Below, one piece after another: positions 17,798 through 26,845 of a stretch of DNA of 64,000 nucleotides. This DNA comes from Evansella vedderi. GTDB lineage: Bacteria; Bacillota; Bacilli; Bacillales; Salisediminibacteriaceae. The notes beneath the pieces are model-generated. The model was not told where the DNA came from. It saw only the letters and a program-made list of their open reading frames with translations, and did not search any database. A program made the position numbers and the translations under genes. Numbering within the stretch: the first letter of the stretch is position 1; the number at the start of each line of letters is the position of its first letter. Location of the stretch: contig NZ_JAUSUG010000006.1 of NCBI RefSeq assembly GCF_030813435.1, positions 62,001-126,000 of the forward strand, in the 5' to 3' direction.

Positions 17798-18096
17798 TTA
17801 TAGGATAATCTAAAACAAAAAATATATTTCGAGTACAGAAAAAATATTTTATACATTTGTCTACATCGTTATACAAATATCACAGATAAAATTCCAATAT
17901 ATTACTGAATTGGTGTATGAATATACGTTTATCCAGGTAATTTCATTATCTAGCAATTATTGACAGAGAAAAATGTAAATGATAGTTTTATATTGTACAA
18001 TAATTCTAATTATTGTTATATTTCATCGAAAAAAGAAAGGAGGATCTTTATTATTAGAGTTTTTTAAAAATTTAGAAAGAAAAGAGGGGAAAACAA
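17798..18096. other. AT-rich leader region of the subtilisin gene
   Basis: About 300 bases with no gene. A TTGACA at 17960-17965 is the best -35 match, but no -10 lies at normal spacing. AAAGGAGGATC near 18020 resembles a ribosome binding site without a following start. AGAGGGGAAA directly precedes the protease ATG. Confidence 0.4.
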
Positions 18097-21000
18097 ATGA
18101 TGAAAGTAAGAAAACTAAGAAAAAATTTAGCTATTTTTCTAGTATTTTTATTAGCTTTTTCTAATCTAGTGTATGCAGCTCCTGTTGCTGCAACGGCACC
18201 TGCGCAAGGATTACCAGAAAAAACGCAACCGACGCCTTCTATCGAGGATACTGTTGATGAAACAGTACTTGCTGAGCAATATGGCCCAGAAGATATGGTG
18301 AGAATTGTAGTTGAGCTTGAGAAAGAACCCGCAATTAGTTACGCAACGGAACAGGGCGTACGTTATAAAGACCTAGCTGACTCTGTACAAGCTCAATTAC
18401 AAGAAGAAATAGTTAGTTCCCAAGAAGCGGTTAAGTCTACGATCACTTCTATGGGAGTCAATTTTGATGTAGAATACAGCTTTACAACAGCACTTAATGG
18501 TTTTAGTACAGAAGTGACATTCAGAGAGTATGAATTAATTAAAAATGCTCCTGGCGTATCTGAAGTACATATCTCTAATGTTTATACCTTGCCAGAAGAA
18601 CAAGAGCCAAATATGGACCATAGCTTAGAATTAGTTAGGGCGATGGAGACATGGCAAGATTATGGCTATGATGGCGAGGGAATGATTGTTGGAATTATCG
18701 ATAGTGGAATAGACCCTTGGCACAATGACATGACCTTAGACGAAGGTGTAGAAATTAGTTTAACAGAAGAAATGGTTAAGGCATCAGGCCTTGATGGTAT
18801 CTATTTCACAGATAAAGTTCCTTTCGGCTATAACTATATGGATAAAAATACTCAAATTCTTGAGCAAGGTCCAAGTGTTAGCAGCCATGGGATGCACGTA
18901 GCTGGTACAGTTGCTGCAAATGGAGAAATTAAAGGGGTTGCTCCAAATGCACAATTACTAGCTTTACGAGTATTCGGTGATGATCCACGTTTCGGTTCAA
19001 CATATGGTGATATTTATGTAAAAGCAATTGACGATGCAATTTTATTAGGGGCAGATGTAATTAACTTAAGTCTTGGGTCGGTGGCAGGTTTCGTTCGACC
19101 TGAAGATCCAGAACAACAAGCAATTGCCCGAGCAGTAGACAATGGTATTGTGGCAGCAATTTCTGCTGGTAACTCTGCTCATTTCAGTAATGCACTTGGT
19201 TTGGGAGATCCACTTGCTTCTAATCCTGATATTGGTTTAACAGGGGCTCCAAGTATTTCTTATGACTCCATTGGTGTGGCATCATTTGAAAACTCTTTCT
19301 TGGAAATGGAAGCTTTCTCATGGACAGCTGGTGAAGAGGAAGGAAACGCAGCATTCTTAGCCTCAAATGATTATCATAAAGATATAGAGGCTCCAAAAGA
19401 ATTGATATATGTAGATCATGAAGGATCTATTGATGTATTAAATGCAAAACTTGCTGAAACAGATGTTGAAGATAAAATAGTAATGCTTCGACGTGGTTTA
19501 CCATTTGTTGACAAAACTTTGGCGATTCAAAACGCAGGTGGGGCTGGAGCGATTGTAGCTAATAATACAACCGGTTATGTTGCAATGGCTACAGACGGAT
19601 CCATTGTAATTCCACAAGTATTTATATCTCAAACAGATGGTAATCAATTAGTGGACCTACTATCGGAAGGAACAGAAGTATTTATTGAGTTCGGTGGGGA
19701 ATCAGTAGTTGCCCCTAACCCGGATGCAGGTAGTATGTCAGCCTTTACATCATGGGGATTAACTCCAAACTTAGATTTCAAACCTGAAATAACCGCACCA
19801 GGTGGAAATATTTTATCTACCCTTCAAGGTGGGGGATATGGATTAAAGAGTGGAACATCTATGGCTGCTCCACACGTAGCTGGTGGATCTGCCCTCGTTT
19901 TACAAAGAGTAGATGAGTACTTTGAATTAGAAGGTTACGATCGAGCTTTAAAGGCGAAAAATATTTTATTAAACACATCTGTACCTATTAAAGATAATAG
20001 TTGGATTAACGGAGATCCGGCATTTGGATTGGATAATCCATATTCTCCACGTAGACAAGGTTCTGGTTTAATGGACCTGCATGCTGCAATGGCAACACCT
20101 GTAGTTGTTACGGAAATAAATACTGGTGAAGCCAAAGCTGCATTAAGAGAAATTGGTGATACAGTATCTTTTACACTTCAAGCTGAGAACTTTGGCGATG
20201 AAGATGTAACGTACGAAGTGAATGGTAATGTTCAAACAGACTTAGTTGTTTCAGGAAGAAACTGGGTAGAAGCTCAAGGCGTATTTGATTCTGAAGGTGA
20301 ATATCCAATTGGATTTGATGGTGTTAATGAATCCAATGAACTTATTGTCCCAGCTGGTGGTACTGTTGAATTTACTGTGACCCTTGACTTAGAAGACGCT
20401 GTTGTGTGGAATAGTGGAACAAAACTTACCGACTTATTCCCGAATGGTGCTTTCGTTGAAGGTTTCGTTACATTAACAAATGAAGGAGTACCTCCATTAG
20501 CCATTCCATATGTAGGGTTCTACGGTGAGTGGGATGAAGCTCCAATTATTGATGCAAAATGGTATGAAGCAGGAGCCTTCCATACTTGGACTGGACTATT
20601 TAGTCAAACTGGTTCACGTTTAACACCGATTCCTGAGCTTGAAGGATTTGATGATGTTAACAATATATTTGCATTCTCTCCTGAAGTATCAAACGGTGTT
20701 AATCCAGTATTAACATTTTTAAGAAATGCTGAGGCAGTGCAATATAATATTCTCGATGAAGATGGTGAGAGATTAAGAACAATTAGATTAGAAAGTGATG
20801 TAAGAAAGAACCATGCAGCACCTGGTTATACTTTCGATGGTACAAGAAATTGGGATGGAACAGTGAACAGATCTGTTGTTGAAGATGGATTATACTACTA
20901 TGAGGTAAAAGCAAGGGTAGATTTCGAAGATGCTAGATGGCAAAGTGTTCAATTCCCAGTATTAGTTGACACTGCAGCACCTGTGGTAACTGTAGACTAT

Positions 21001-22686
21001 GATTTTGATGCTGCGGTTATTGAATGGGAAGTTTCTGAAGAAGCATCTGGTTTACAAAGTGTAGAAATCCTAGTAGATGGTGAAGAGCAATCAACAGTTG
21101 ATGTTTCTGAAGACCGTTTTGCACAATCTGGTGAATTTGATGTATCTGGAGTAGCAACAGGTGCAACAGTAGAAATTGTTGCTGTTGACCGTGCAGGTAA
21201 CACAACGGTAGAATCAGTTCCTGCAATTAACGATGATACGGTACCATACATTTATATTGATTCTCCAGTTACATTAACTGCATTTGATAGTTTTGAAATT
21301 CCGGTTTCTGGATACATCGTTGATAGTTCAGAAGTAGTAGAATTCAAGGTAAATGGTGAAGTGACGGAAGTTACCTTTAATGAAGAAGCAAATTATTTCG
21401 AATTTGATACTACGGTAACATTCGAAGAAGATGGAGCTCCAGACATTTTCTTTGAAATGACGGATGCAGGTGGAAACTATGTATCTATTAAGCGTCAAGT
21501 AATCGTTGATACAACTGCTCCTGTATTAGAAGTTAATGCTCCAGCATTTGTTTCTGAAGATACAAATGAAGTTACCGTTGATATATCTGTAAGTGACAAC
21601 TTTAACCAATTACGTTTATTTGTAAATGATAGTGAAGAGTACTTCAATGCGTTAAGAGCACCTTTTGGTGTATCTGACTTCTCTGATGAGTTGGAATTAA
21701 CTTTATCCTTAGGAGAAGATGTAAACACATTTACATTTGAACTAGTAGACGTAGCAGGTAACGTAACAGAGGAAGTTGTTACAATCACAAAAGTGGATGC
21801 GTTTGTAAGCCGAATTGAAGGACATACTCGTTTTGACACAGCGGTAGAAGTTAGTCAAGAGGGTTGGGAGTCTTCTGATGTCGTTATCTTAACTCGTGCA
21901 GACGACTTTACAGATGCTTTATCCGGTGCTCCATTAGCAAAAAAATATGATGCACCAATGTTATTAACGAGAAATGGTTCCTTACCTAAAGCAACCGCAG
22001 ATGAAATTGCACGATTAGGTGCAACAGAGGTAATTATACTTGGTGGACATCTTGCTGTTGGAGAAGCAGTTGAACAAGAATTAGAGTCTCTTGTTCCTTC
22101 CGTAAGACGTATCGAAGGGCAAACAAGATGGGAAACTTCTGCATTAATTGCTCAAGAAGTAGCTCCTGAGGGCTCTGAAGAAGCTGTAGTCGTCTACGGT
22201 AGAGACTTCCCTGATGCATTAGCCATTGCGCCATATGCAGCTGCGAAAGGTATGCCAATTCTTTTAACAGAAAAAGAGGATCTTCCAAAAGCAACAGCAG
22301 ATGCTCTAGAGACATTAAATGTAGAAAAAACATATGCTTTAGGCGGACATTTAGTCATGTCGGATGAAGTATTTAATGCTCTTCCAGGTGGAGAGAGATT
22401 TGCGGGTCAAACACGCTTTGATACGGCAATGATGGTAGTAGAAGAGTTTGATCAAGGGGCAAAACACTTCTATGTAGCAACTGTAAATGATCACGTTGAT
22501 GCTCTTGCAGGTGCAACACTTGCTGCTAAGCAAGGTACTGGTATTTTGTTAGTAGGAGATTCTGTACGTGATAACTTAAAATCCTTTGTAGCTGACAACG
22601 GTGTTGAAAAATTAACCGTTCTTGGTGGGGAGCTAGCTGTTTCAGATGCAGTATTTGGAGAGTTAGTAGATTTAATCGTTAAATAA
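18097..22686 (+). CDS. Large secreted subtilisin-like protease with CWB2 wall anchors (Vpr-like)
   Basis: A 1529-residue protein. Signal peptide residues 9-28. Inhibitor I9 propeptide about 65-150. Peptidase S8 catalytic triad Asp 202 (GIIDSGIDPW), His 264 (SSHGMHVAG) and Ser 588 (SGTSMAAPHVAGG), with oxyanion Asn in AISAGNS. A PA domain is inserted about 440-540 (IQNAGGAGAIVANNT). An Fn3-like domain follows, then a FlgD-type Ig domain (GTRNWDGTVN), three Ig-like repeats ending DTAAP, NDDTVPY and DTTAP boundaries, and three CWB2 repeats from about 1239. The architecture is that of Vpr-type minor extracellular proteases with an added non-covalent wall anchor. A strong terminator follows. Confidence 0.92.
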   Translation: MMKVRKLRKNLAIFLVFLLAFSNLVYAAPVAATAPAQGLPEKTQPTPSIEDTVDETVLAEQYGPEDMVRIVVELEKEPAISYATEQGVRYKDLADSVQAQLQEEIVSSQEAVKSTITSMGVNFDVEYSFTTALNGFSTEVTFREYELIKNAPGVSEVHISNVYTLPEEQEPNMDHSLELVRAMETWQDYGYDGEGMIVGIIDSGIDPWHNDMTLDEGVEISLTEEMVKASGLDGIYFTDKVPFGYNYMDKNTQILEQGPSVSSHGMHVAGTVAANGEIKGVAPNAQLLALRVFGDDPRFGSTYGDIYVKAIDDAILLGADVINLSLGSVAGFVRPEDPEQQAIARAVDNGIVAAISAGNSAHFSNALGLGDPLASNPDIGLTGAPSISYDSIGVASFENSFLEMEAFSWTAGEEEGNAAFLASNDYHKDIEAPKELIYVDHEGSIDVLNAKLAETDVEDKIVMLRRGLPFVDKTLAIQNAGGAGAIVANNTTGYVAMATDGSIVIPQVFISQTDGNQLVDLLSEGTEVFIEFGGESVVAPNPDAGSMSAFTSWGLTPNLDFKPEITAPGGNILSTLQGGGYGLKSGTSMAAPHVAGGSALVLQRVDEYFELEGYDRALKAKNILLNTSVPIKDNSWINGDPAFGLDNPYSPRRQGSGLMDLHAAMATPVVVTEINTGEAKAALREIGDTVSFTLQAENFGDEDVTYEVNGNVQTDLVVSGRNWVEAQGVFDSEGEYPIGFDGVNESNELIVPAGGTVEFTVTLDLEDAVVWNSGTKLTDLFPNGAFVEGFVTLTNEGVPPLAIPYVGFYGEWDEAPIIDAKWYEAGAFHTWTGLFSQTGSRLTPIPELEGFDDVNNIFAFSPEVSNGVNPVLTFLRNAEAVQYNILDEDGERLRTIRLESDVRKNHAAPGYTFDGTRNWDGTVNRSVVEDGLYYYEVKARVDFEDARWQSVQFPVLVDTAAPVVTVDYDFDAAVIEWEVSEEASGLQSVEILVDGEEQSTVDVSEDRFAQSGEFDVSGVATGATVEIVAVDRAGNTTVESVPAINDDTVPYIYIDSPVTLTAFDSFEIPVSGYIVDSSEVVEFKVNGEVTEVTFNEEANYFEFDTTVTFEEDGAPDIFFEMTDAGGNYVSIKRQVIVDTTAPVLEVNAPAFVSEDTNEVTVDISVSDNFNQLRLFVNDSEEYFNALRAPFGVSDFSDELELTLSLGEDVNTFTFELVDVAGNVTEEVVTITKVDAFVSRIEGHTRFDTAVEVSQEGWESSDVVILTRADDFTDALSGAPLAKKYDAPMLLTRNGSLPKATADEIARLGATEVIILGGHLAVGEAVEQELESLVPSVRRIEGQTRWETSALIAQEVAPEGSEEAVVVYGRDFPDALAIAPYAAAKGMPILLTEKEDLPKATADALETLNVEKTYALGGHLVMSDEVFNALPGGERFAGQTRFDTAMMVVEEFDQGAKHFYVATVNDHVDALAGATLAAKQGTGILLVGDSVRDNLKSFVADNGVEKLTVLGGELAVSDAVFGELVDLIVK

Positions 22687-22693
22687 ATTAAAA

Positions 22694-22733
22694 AAAGACT
22701 GCCTAGAGGTTTCTCTAGCAGTCTTCTCTTTTC
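22694..22733. terminator. Bidirectional terminator
   Basis: Stem AAGACTGC-CTAGAG / CTCTAG-CAGTCTT with a CTCTTTTC tail, between the protease gene and a convergent small gene. Confidence 0.85.
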
Positions 22734-22751
22734 ATTATTTAGTATTAACAT

Positions 22752-23045
22752 TTATTTTGTCATTTGAATTTCTATCCTTTGGATGATAGTTTCCATCTCC
22801 ATAAGTTTTTGAGCATTTTGTTCATTAAACTCATTTAATTCCTTTTCGAATTGATCCACTTGGTTTTGGACTTGGTTAAATAAATCAGAATTTTTATCGA
22901 TTTTAGCGGATTTTAAGATATCTAGTCTTAAGTTATATTTCTCCAATTTATTTTCAATAATCGTTTTTCTTCTAAGTATGTCTTCTTTTTGTTTTGTCAA
23001 TTCATTTTGCCAATTGGATAACTCTTCTTCTTTATTAATAGACAT
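22752..23045 (-). CDS. Small coiled-coil protein
   Basis: A 97-residue, highly charged and entirely helical protein. Heptad-like spacing runs from about residue 10 to the end (NELTKQKEDILRRKTIIENK, DQFEKELNEFNEQNAQKLM). It has no signal peptide and no recognised family. On the minus strand GGGGAGG lies seven bases before ATG 23045, a strong ribosome binding site, so the gene is probably real. The function is unknown. Confidence 0.65.
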   Translation of the reverse strand: MSINKEEELSNWQNELTKQKEDILRRKTIIENKLEKYNLRLDILKSAKIDKNSDLFNQVQNQVDQFEKELNEFNEQNAQKLMEMETIIQRIEIQMTK

Positions 23046-23165
23046 TATAAAACCTCCCCATCAATTAGTCTTCTAAATATTATTATCACATTCCTATGGC
23101 TTTAATTCAAAAAATAGCTCTGTTATACGAAAACTATGTTTTAATACATTGTCTATTTGCAAACG

Positions 23166-23313
23166 AAGTTGATTGAAGCGAAAGGCACGAGAACTGTCTC
23201 TTCCTCTACCAGCATTGCTTTGTAGCATTATGCGTCGAGACAAATTGATGTTTATTCGACGAAGTAACGCTCTTTCCTGCGGAAAGGGAGTGCCTGAAGC
23301 ATAAATCAACTTC
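23166..23313. repeat. Family A intergenic element
   Basis: Ends AAGTTGATTGAAGCG and its near inverse (GCATAAATCAACTT). The interior has AAGGCACGAGA, GCGTCGAGAC and CTGCGGAAAGGGAGTGCCT. It is a shorter, diverged copy of the family seen at 10877-11178. A fragment with the same left end occurs at 38570-38618. Confidence 0.55.
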
Positions 23314-23450
23314 CTAATTTAGCGTGGTGTCTGTAAAGACATGGGAGTTTTAAACACGCTCTTTAAGTCAAAATTAATAGAAAAGTTATATTTATTTATA
23401 AAGAAAAATGTGGTAATTTAAAACAAACTGTAGAAATAAGGAGAAATAGA

Positions 23451-23564
23451 ATGAAAGAAATTAAATGGGGTTCACCTATTAGTGTAGCGTGTATTGGAAT
23501 ATTTTTATGGGGATTAGCAACGCTATTAGATACCATTTGGAAGTATTTTCTTAGCTTTGGATAA
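23451..23564 (+). CDS. 37-residue single-span membrane protein
   Basis: A small gene with a strong ribosome binding site (AAGGAGAAATAG before the ATG). The product starts MKEIKWGSPISVACIGIF and continues LWGLATLLDTIWKYF, one membrane span with short charged ends. It lies 33 bases before the autolysin gene on the same strand and could be co-transcribed with it. No family was recognised. The binding site, hydrophobic segment and spacing support it as a real gene. Confidence 0.55.
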   Translation: MKEIKWGSPISVACIGIFLWGLATLLDTIWKYFLSFG

Positions 23565-23597
23565 TGTTAGTTTATTAGATTGGGGGCGACCTTTTTA

Positions 23598-25385
23598 ATG
23601 AATAAGTACATAGCAGTTAGTACTGTTATTTTGTTGCTGGTTTCTTTGTTTATTAAATTAAATGATCATTCTATTACGTATGCAAATGCCAATGATATGG
23701 GAGAAATAACGGCCAGTTCATTAAATATAAGGGAACAGCCCAATACTACTTCGAGAATTGTGGGTAGTTTAACTCGTGGAACAACTGTTGAAATACATGA
23801 ACGGCAAGGTAGTTGGTACAGAATTAGACATAATAATCGCTGGGCATTTATACATAGTGACTTCGTAAGGGTGACACGAACTGCCTCTGTTAGTAATCAA
23901 ATTATTGCAACAGGGCAGGTAACGGCCAGCAGTTTAAATATAAGAAACCAGGCGAGTACAAATGGTAGAGTCATCGGTTCCTACACTCGTGGTACGAACG
24001 TAGATTTATATGAAAAGATTGGGCAGTGGTACAGGGTAAGAGTAAATAATGGCTGGGGCTTTATTCATGGAGATTTTGTCCAAGTTTCCAATACTTCTAG
24101 TGGGGCTGGGTCCAGTTCTAATTCAGGGACAAATGCAACTACTGTTATAGGTAATGGAGAGGTAACAGCTACCCGGTTGAATGTACGGGATCAGGCCAGC
24201 ACTAACGGTAGAGTTATTGGTTCCTTAACACAAGGATCTAGGGTGGAAGTTTACGAAAAATCCGGTCAATGGTACAGAATAAGGATAAACAATAACTGGG
24301 GATTCGTTCATGGGGATTTTTTACGGGTAACCAATCTCCAAAGTAACTCAGGATCATCCTCTTCCACATCTCAAGTTATCGGTAGTGGGGAAGTGACTGC
24401 TACCCGATTAAATGTAAGGGATCAAGCCAGTACCAATGGAAGAATCATTGGATCTTTGGATCGTGGGACCCAAATAGACCTTCATGAAAAGGTTGGTCAG
24501 TGGTATCGAATTCGGCTGAATAACAGTTGGGGGTTCATTCATGGGGATTTTGTTCAAGTAAGGAATAGTTCAAATAACTCGGGATCAGGGGCAGGATCGG
24601 GCTCTAATGCGAATCAAAATTCAACTTTAGGAACGGGAGAGGTAACAGCCAGTCGGTTAAATGTAAGGGACCAAGCAAGTACCAATGGAAGAATTGTCGG
24701 GAGCTTAGATCGTGGAACAAGAGTGGAACTTCGCGGACAAACGGGCCAATGGTATGAAATTCGATTGAATAATAGCAGAGCTTTTGTCCATAGTGATTTT
24801 ATTCGTGTAATAACTGGATCAAGTAGTAACAATGTCTCAAGGAACTTAAATGGAAGAACTATTTTCATAGACCCAGGTCACGGGGGGAGAGATCCTGGTG
24901 CCGTTGTTAACGGTGTATTTGAGAGCAGGCTGGCTTTGGAGATTTCTAATAAGTTGAAGACTGAATTGGAAAGGGCTGGCGCTAGAGTAGTGATGAGTCG
25001 CACCAATGATTCCTTTGTTGCTTTATCGGACCGGACCAGAATGGCCAATAACTCCAATGCAGATATATTTATTAGTATTCATATGAACAGCTTCATGCTT
25101 CCAAGTGCAAACGGGGTTGAGGTGTTTTTTGACCGTACTAACGCGGGAGCTGACAGTAGAAGACTTGCAGAGTCAGTACAGCGCCAGTTAGTTAGCCAAT
25201 TAGGGTTTAGGGATCGTGGAGTTGTTGAAAGAAACTTTGAAGTCATCCGGTTTAGCAGGATGCCAGCAATCCTGGCTGAGATAGGATTCATGACTAATCC
25301 AAATGATTTGGATAAGCTGGTAAATCAGCAAGATAAAATTGTCGAAGCCCTAATGGAAGCCATCGATCAATACTTTAGAAATTAA
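23598..25385 (+). CDS. Secreted N-acetylmuramoyl-L-alanine amidase with five SH3 domains (Amidase_3)
   Basis: About 595 residues. A signal peptide (residues 1-29) is followed by five bacterial SH3 repeats of about 60 residues, each with the pattern EVTA-RLNVRDQASTNGR, QWYRIR-NN and GF-HGDFVQV, separated by Ser/Gly/Asn linkers. The C-terminal Amidase_3 domain (about residue 420 on) has zinc ligands in DPGHGG, FESRLAL and ISIHMNS and the catalytic Glu in AEIGFMTN. It cleaves the MurNAc-L-Ala bond during wall turnover. ATG 23598 lies ten bases after GGGGGCG. An upstream TTG at 23580 has no binding site. Confidence 0.92.
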   Translation: MNKYIAVSTVILLLVSLFIKLNDHSITYANANDMGEITASSLNIREQPNTTSRIVGSLTRGTTVEIHERQGSWYRIRHNNRWAFIHSDFVRVTRTASVSNQIIATGQVTASSLNIRNQASTNGRVIGSYTRGTNVDLYEKIGQWYRVRVNNGWGFIHGDFVQVSNTSSGAGSSSNSGTNATTVIGNGEVTATRLNVRDQASTNGRVIGSLTQGSRVEVYEKSGQWYRIRINNNWGFVHGDFLRVTNLQSNSGSSSSTSQVIGSGEVTATRLNVRDQASTNGRIIGSLDRGTQIDLHEKVGQWYRIRLNNSWGFIHGDFVQVRNSSNNSGSGAGSGSNANQNSTLGTGEVTASRLNVRDQASTNGRIVGSLDRGTRVELRGQTGQWYEIRLNNSRAFVHSDFIRVITGSSSNNVSRNLNGRTIFIDPGHGGRDPGAVVNGVFESRLALEISNKLKTELERAGARVVMSRTNDSFVALSDRTRMANNSNADIFISIHMNSFMLPSANGVEVFFDRTNAGADSRRLAESVQRQLVSQLGFRDRGVVERNFEVIRFSRMPAILAEIGFMTNPNDLDKLVNQQDKIVEALMEAIDQYFRN

Positions 25386-25408
25386 TACAATAGTCTCTTT
25401 GATGCTAT

Positions 25409-25640
25409 TTTTTGAAAGGCTTGGAGAAACGAAAGGCGGCGACTCTAGCGACGCGAGAATTCTTTTGTGCAGCGAGTGAGTGATCGCAGGAGCAAACGGG
25501 GTGGGGCAGAGGAGCATTACTTTTAGAATTTACTACAAGTTGTCTCGACGAATGCACTAAGGAGTAATGCTCTTTATGAGCCGGGTAAGAGGCGTTTGCG
25601 TTTCGTTACGCGTTACATGAAAGCTTTATGAGACAAGTAA
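25409..25640. repeat. Family A intergenic element
   Basis: Starts GGCTTGGAGAAACGAAAGGCGG like the copies at 49388 and 50379 and ends with a diverged inverse (GTTTCGTTACGCG, GAAAGCTTTATGAGAC). The interior has GCGACTCTAGCGACG and GTCTCGACGAATGC. No coding capacity. Confidence 0.5.
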
Positions 25641-25832
25641 ACTTCTAACTAGTCTTCCAATTTTCTTTTCAAAAATAGAAGAAGAGTAAATTAGACATTT
25701 GGGGGAAGTACTCTTTTTTCATACTTAAAAAGCCTTGGCATATAAGGACATAAATGTATGAAATTCATTCAACTAAAAAAGCAACCGTAATAACCATACA
25801 ATATTATATTTAATCATGTAAAAAGTTCACAT

Positions 25833-25861
25833 AAAGTTCGGGGACCCGGTCCCCGAACTTT
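25833..25861. repeat. Perfect 29-bp palindrome centred on ACCCGGT
   Basis: Arms AAAGTTCGGGGACC / GGTCCCCGAACTTT around a single C, followed by TTTCAC. It could act as a terminator, but it shares its centre with the palindromes at 60860, 61433 and 63574, so it is more than a random hairpin. Confidence 0.7.
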
Positions 25862-25909
25862 TCACTTTCTTTGCGTAAATAATAATTTTTGGTATGATTT
25901 TGTCTAATA

Positions 25910-26060
25910 GAGTCAGTTCAAAAAGCTCGGTTTTTGAGCTTTTTGAACTGACTCGAAGCAATGAGCATAGTCGCTGCTGTTTTTTAAGCTTACTAGGAGT
26001 GCTTTTCTCCTAGTAAGCGCGCAGCGAACGGAGCCATTGCAACACACTTTTTGAACACGC
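25910..26060. repeat. Family B multi-hairpin element
   Basis: Head hairpin GAGTCAGTTCAAAAAGCTC and its inverse, then GAAGCAATGAGC and GTCGCTGC, an inner hairpin (AGCTTACTAGGAG / CTCCTAGTAAGC), then GCGCAGCGAACGGAGCCATTGC and an end CTTTTTGAACACGC that is inverse to the head. Copies lie at 40968, 46021 (reversed) and 61455. Confidence 0.75.
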
Positions 26061-26107
26061 TTTTAATAAGATTTGATAATTGAAATGATTAAAAAGAAAA
26101 AGAGTTG

Positions 26108-26836
26108 ATGATAATGGATAAAGTAAATATTTTAGGTGTAGAAGTTTCAGCTATGACACATGATCAAACAATAAATACCCTTATAGATGCTGTGGACAAT
26201 GACAAAAAGAAATTTGTTGTTACAGCGAATCCGGAAATTATTTTACATGCTTATGAAAATCGAGATTACTTTCAAGAGCTTTCTAAGGCAGACATCATTA
26301 CTGCGGATGGTATTGGGGTTGTTAAGGGAGCTAAACTATTGGGGCGCAGTATCCCTGAGAGGGTAACTGGCTTTGATTTATTTATAAGCCTTTTAAGGAA
26401 GGCAGACCAAAAGGGTAATTCTATTTACTTACTTGGTGCAAAGGAAGCTGTCCTAAACAAAACGGTGACATATATAGAAGAGCAATATCCAAATATTAAA
26501 ATCGTGGGAAAACATAACGGCTATTTTGATTGGGAGGACCCTTCCATTGCAAAGGAAATTGCAGGTAAAAAGCCAGACTTTGTTTTTGTTGCCTTAGGAT
26601 TTCCCCGTCAAGAAAAATGGATAGGAAAGTATATTGAACAGTTTAACAAAGGGGTTTTTATTGGTATTGGCGGTAGTTTTGATGTTTTAGCAGGGGAAGT
26701 GAAGCGAGCCCCTGAAATTTGGCAAAGATTAAATCTGGAATGGTTATATCGACTGATGAAACAGCCTTCTAGGTGGAGGAGAATGCTTGCATTACCTCGA
26801 TTTGTTTTTAAGCTGTACTCCTATAAACAGAGGTGA
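26108..26836 (+). CDS. tagA: UDP-ManNAc:GlcNAc-PP-undecaprenol ManNAc transferase TagA (WecG/TagA/CpsF)
   Basis: About 242 residues, with family motifs TANPEIILHAYENRDYF, ADIITADGIGVV, IYLLGAKEAVL, GKHNGYFDW, VFVALGFPRQEKW, GIGGSFDVLAGEVKRAP and the C-terminal PSRWRRML. It adds ManNAc to GlcNAc-PP-undecaprenol, completing the linkage-unit disaccharide that follows TagO. The membrane-associated C-terminal tail is present. The exact start is uncertain (TTG 26105, ATG 26108 or ATG 26114), as no clear ribosome binding site is seen. A flippase gene follows after 9 bases, forming an operon with DUF5693 and csaB. Confidence 0.9.
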   Translation: MIMDKVNILGVEVSAMTHDQTINTLIDAVDNDKKKFVVTANPEIILHAYENRDYFQELSKADIITADGIGVVKGAKLLGRSIPERVTGFDLFISLLRKADQKGNSIYLLGAKEAVLNKTVTYIEEQYPNIKIVGKHNGYFDWEDPSIAKEIAGKKPDFVFVALGFPRQEKWIGKYIEQFNKGVFIGIGGSFDVLAGEVKRAPEIWQRLNLEWLYRLMKQPSRWRRMLALPRFVFKLYSYKQR

Positions 26837-26845
26837 CATGATTAT

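Noticed and set aside
8476-22686. S-layer protein genes
   Set aside because: The CWB2-bearing proteins contain clear enzymatic domains, so they are anchored enzymes rather than structural S-layer subunits.
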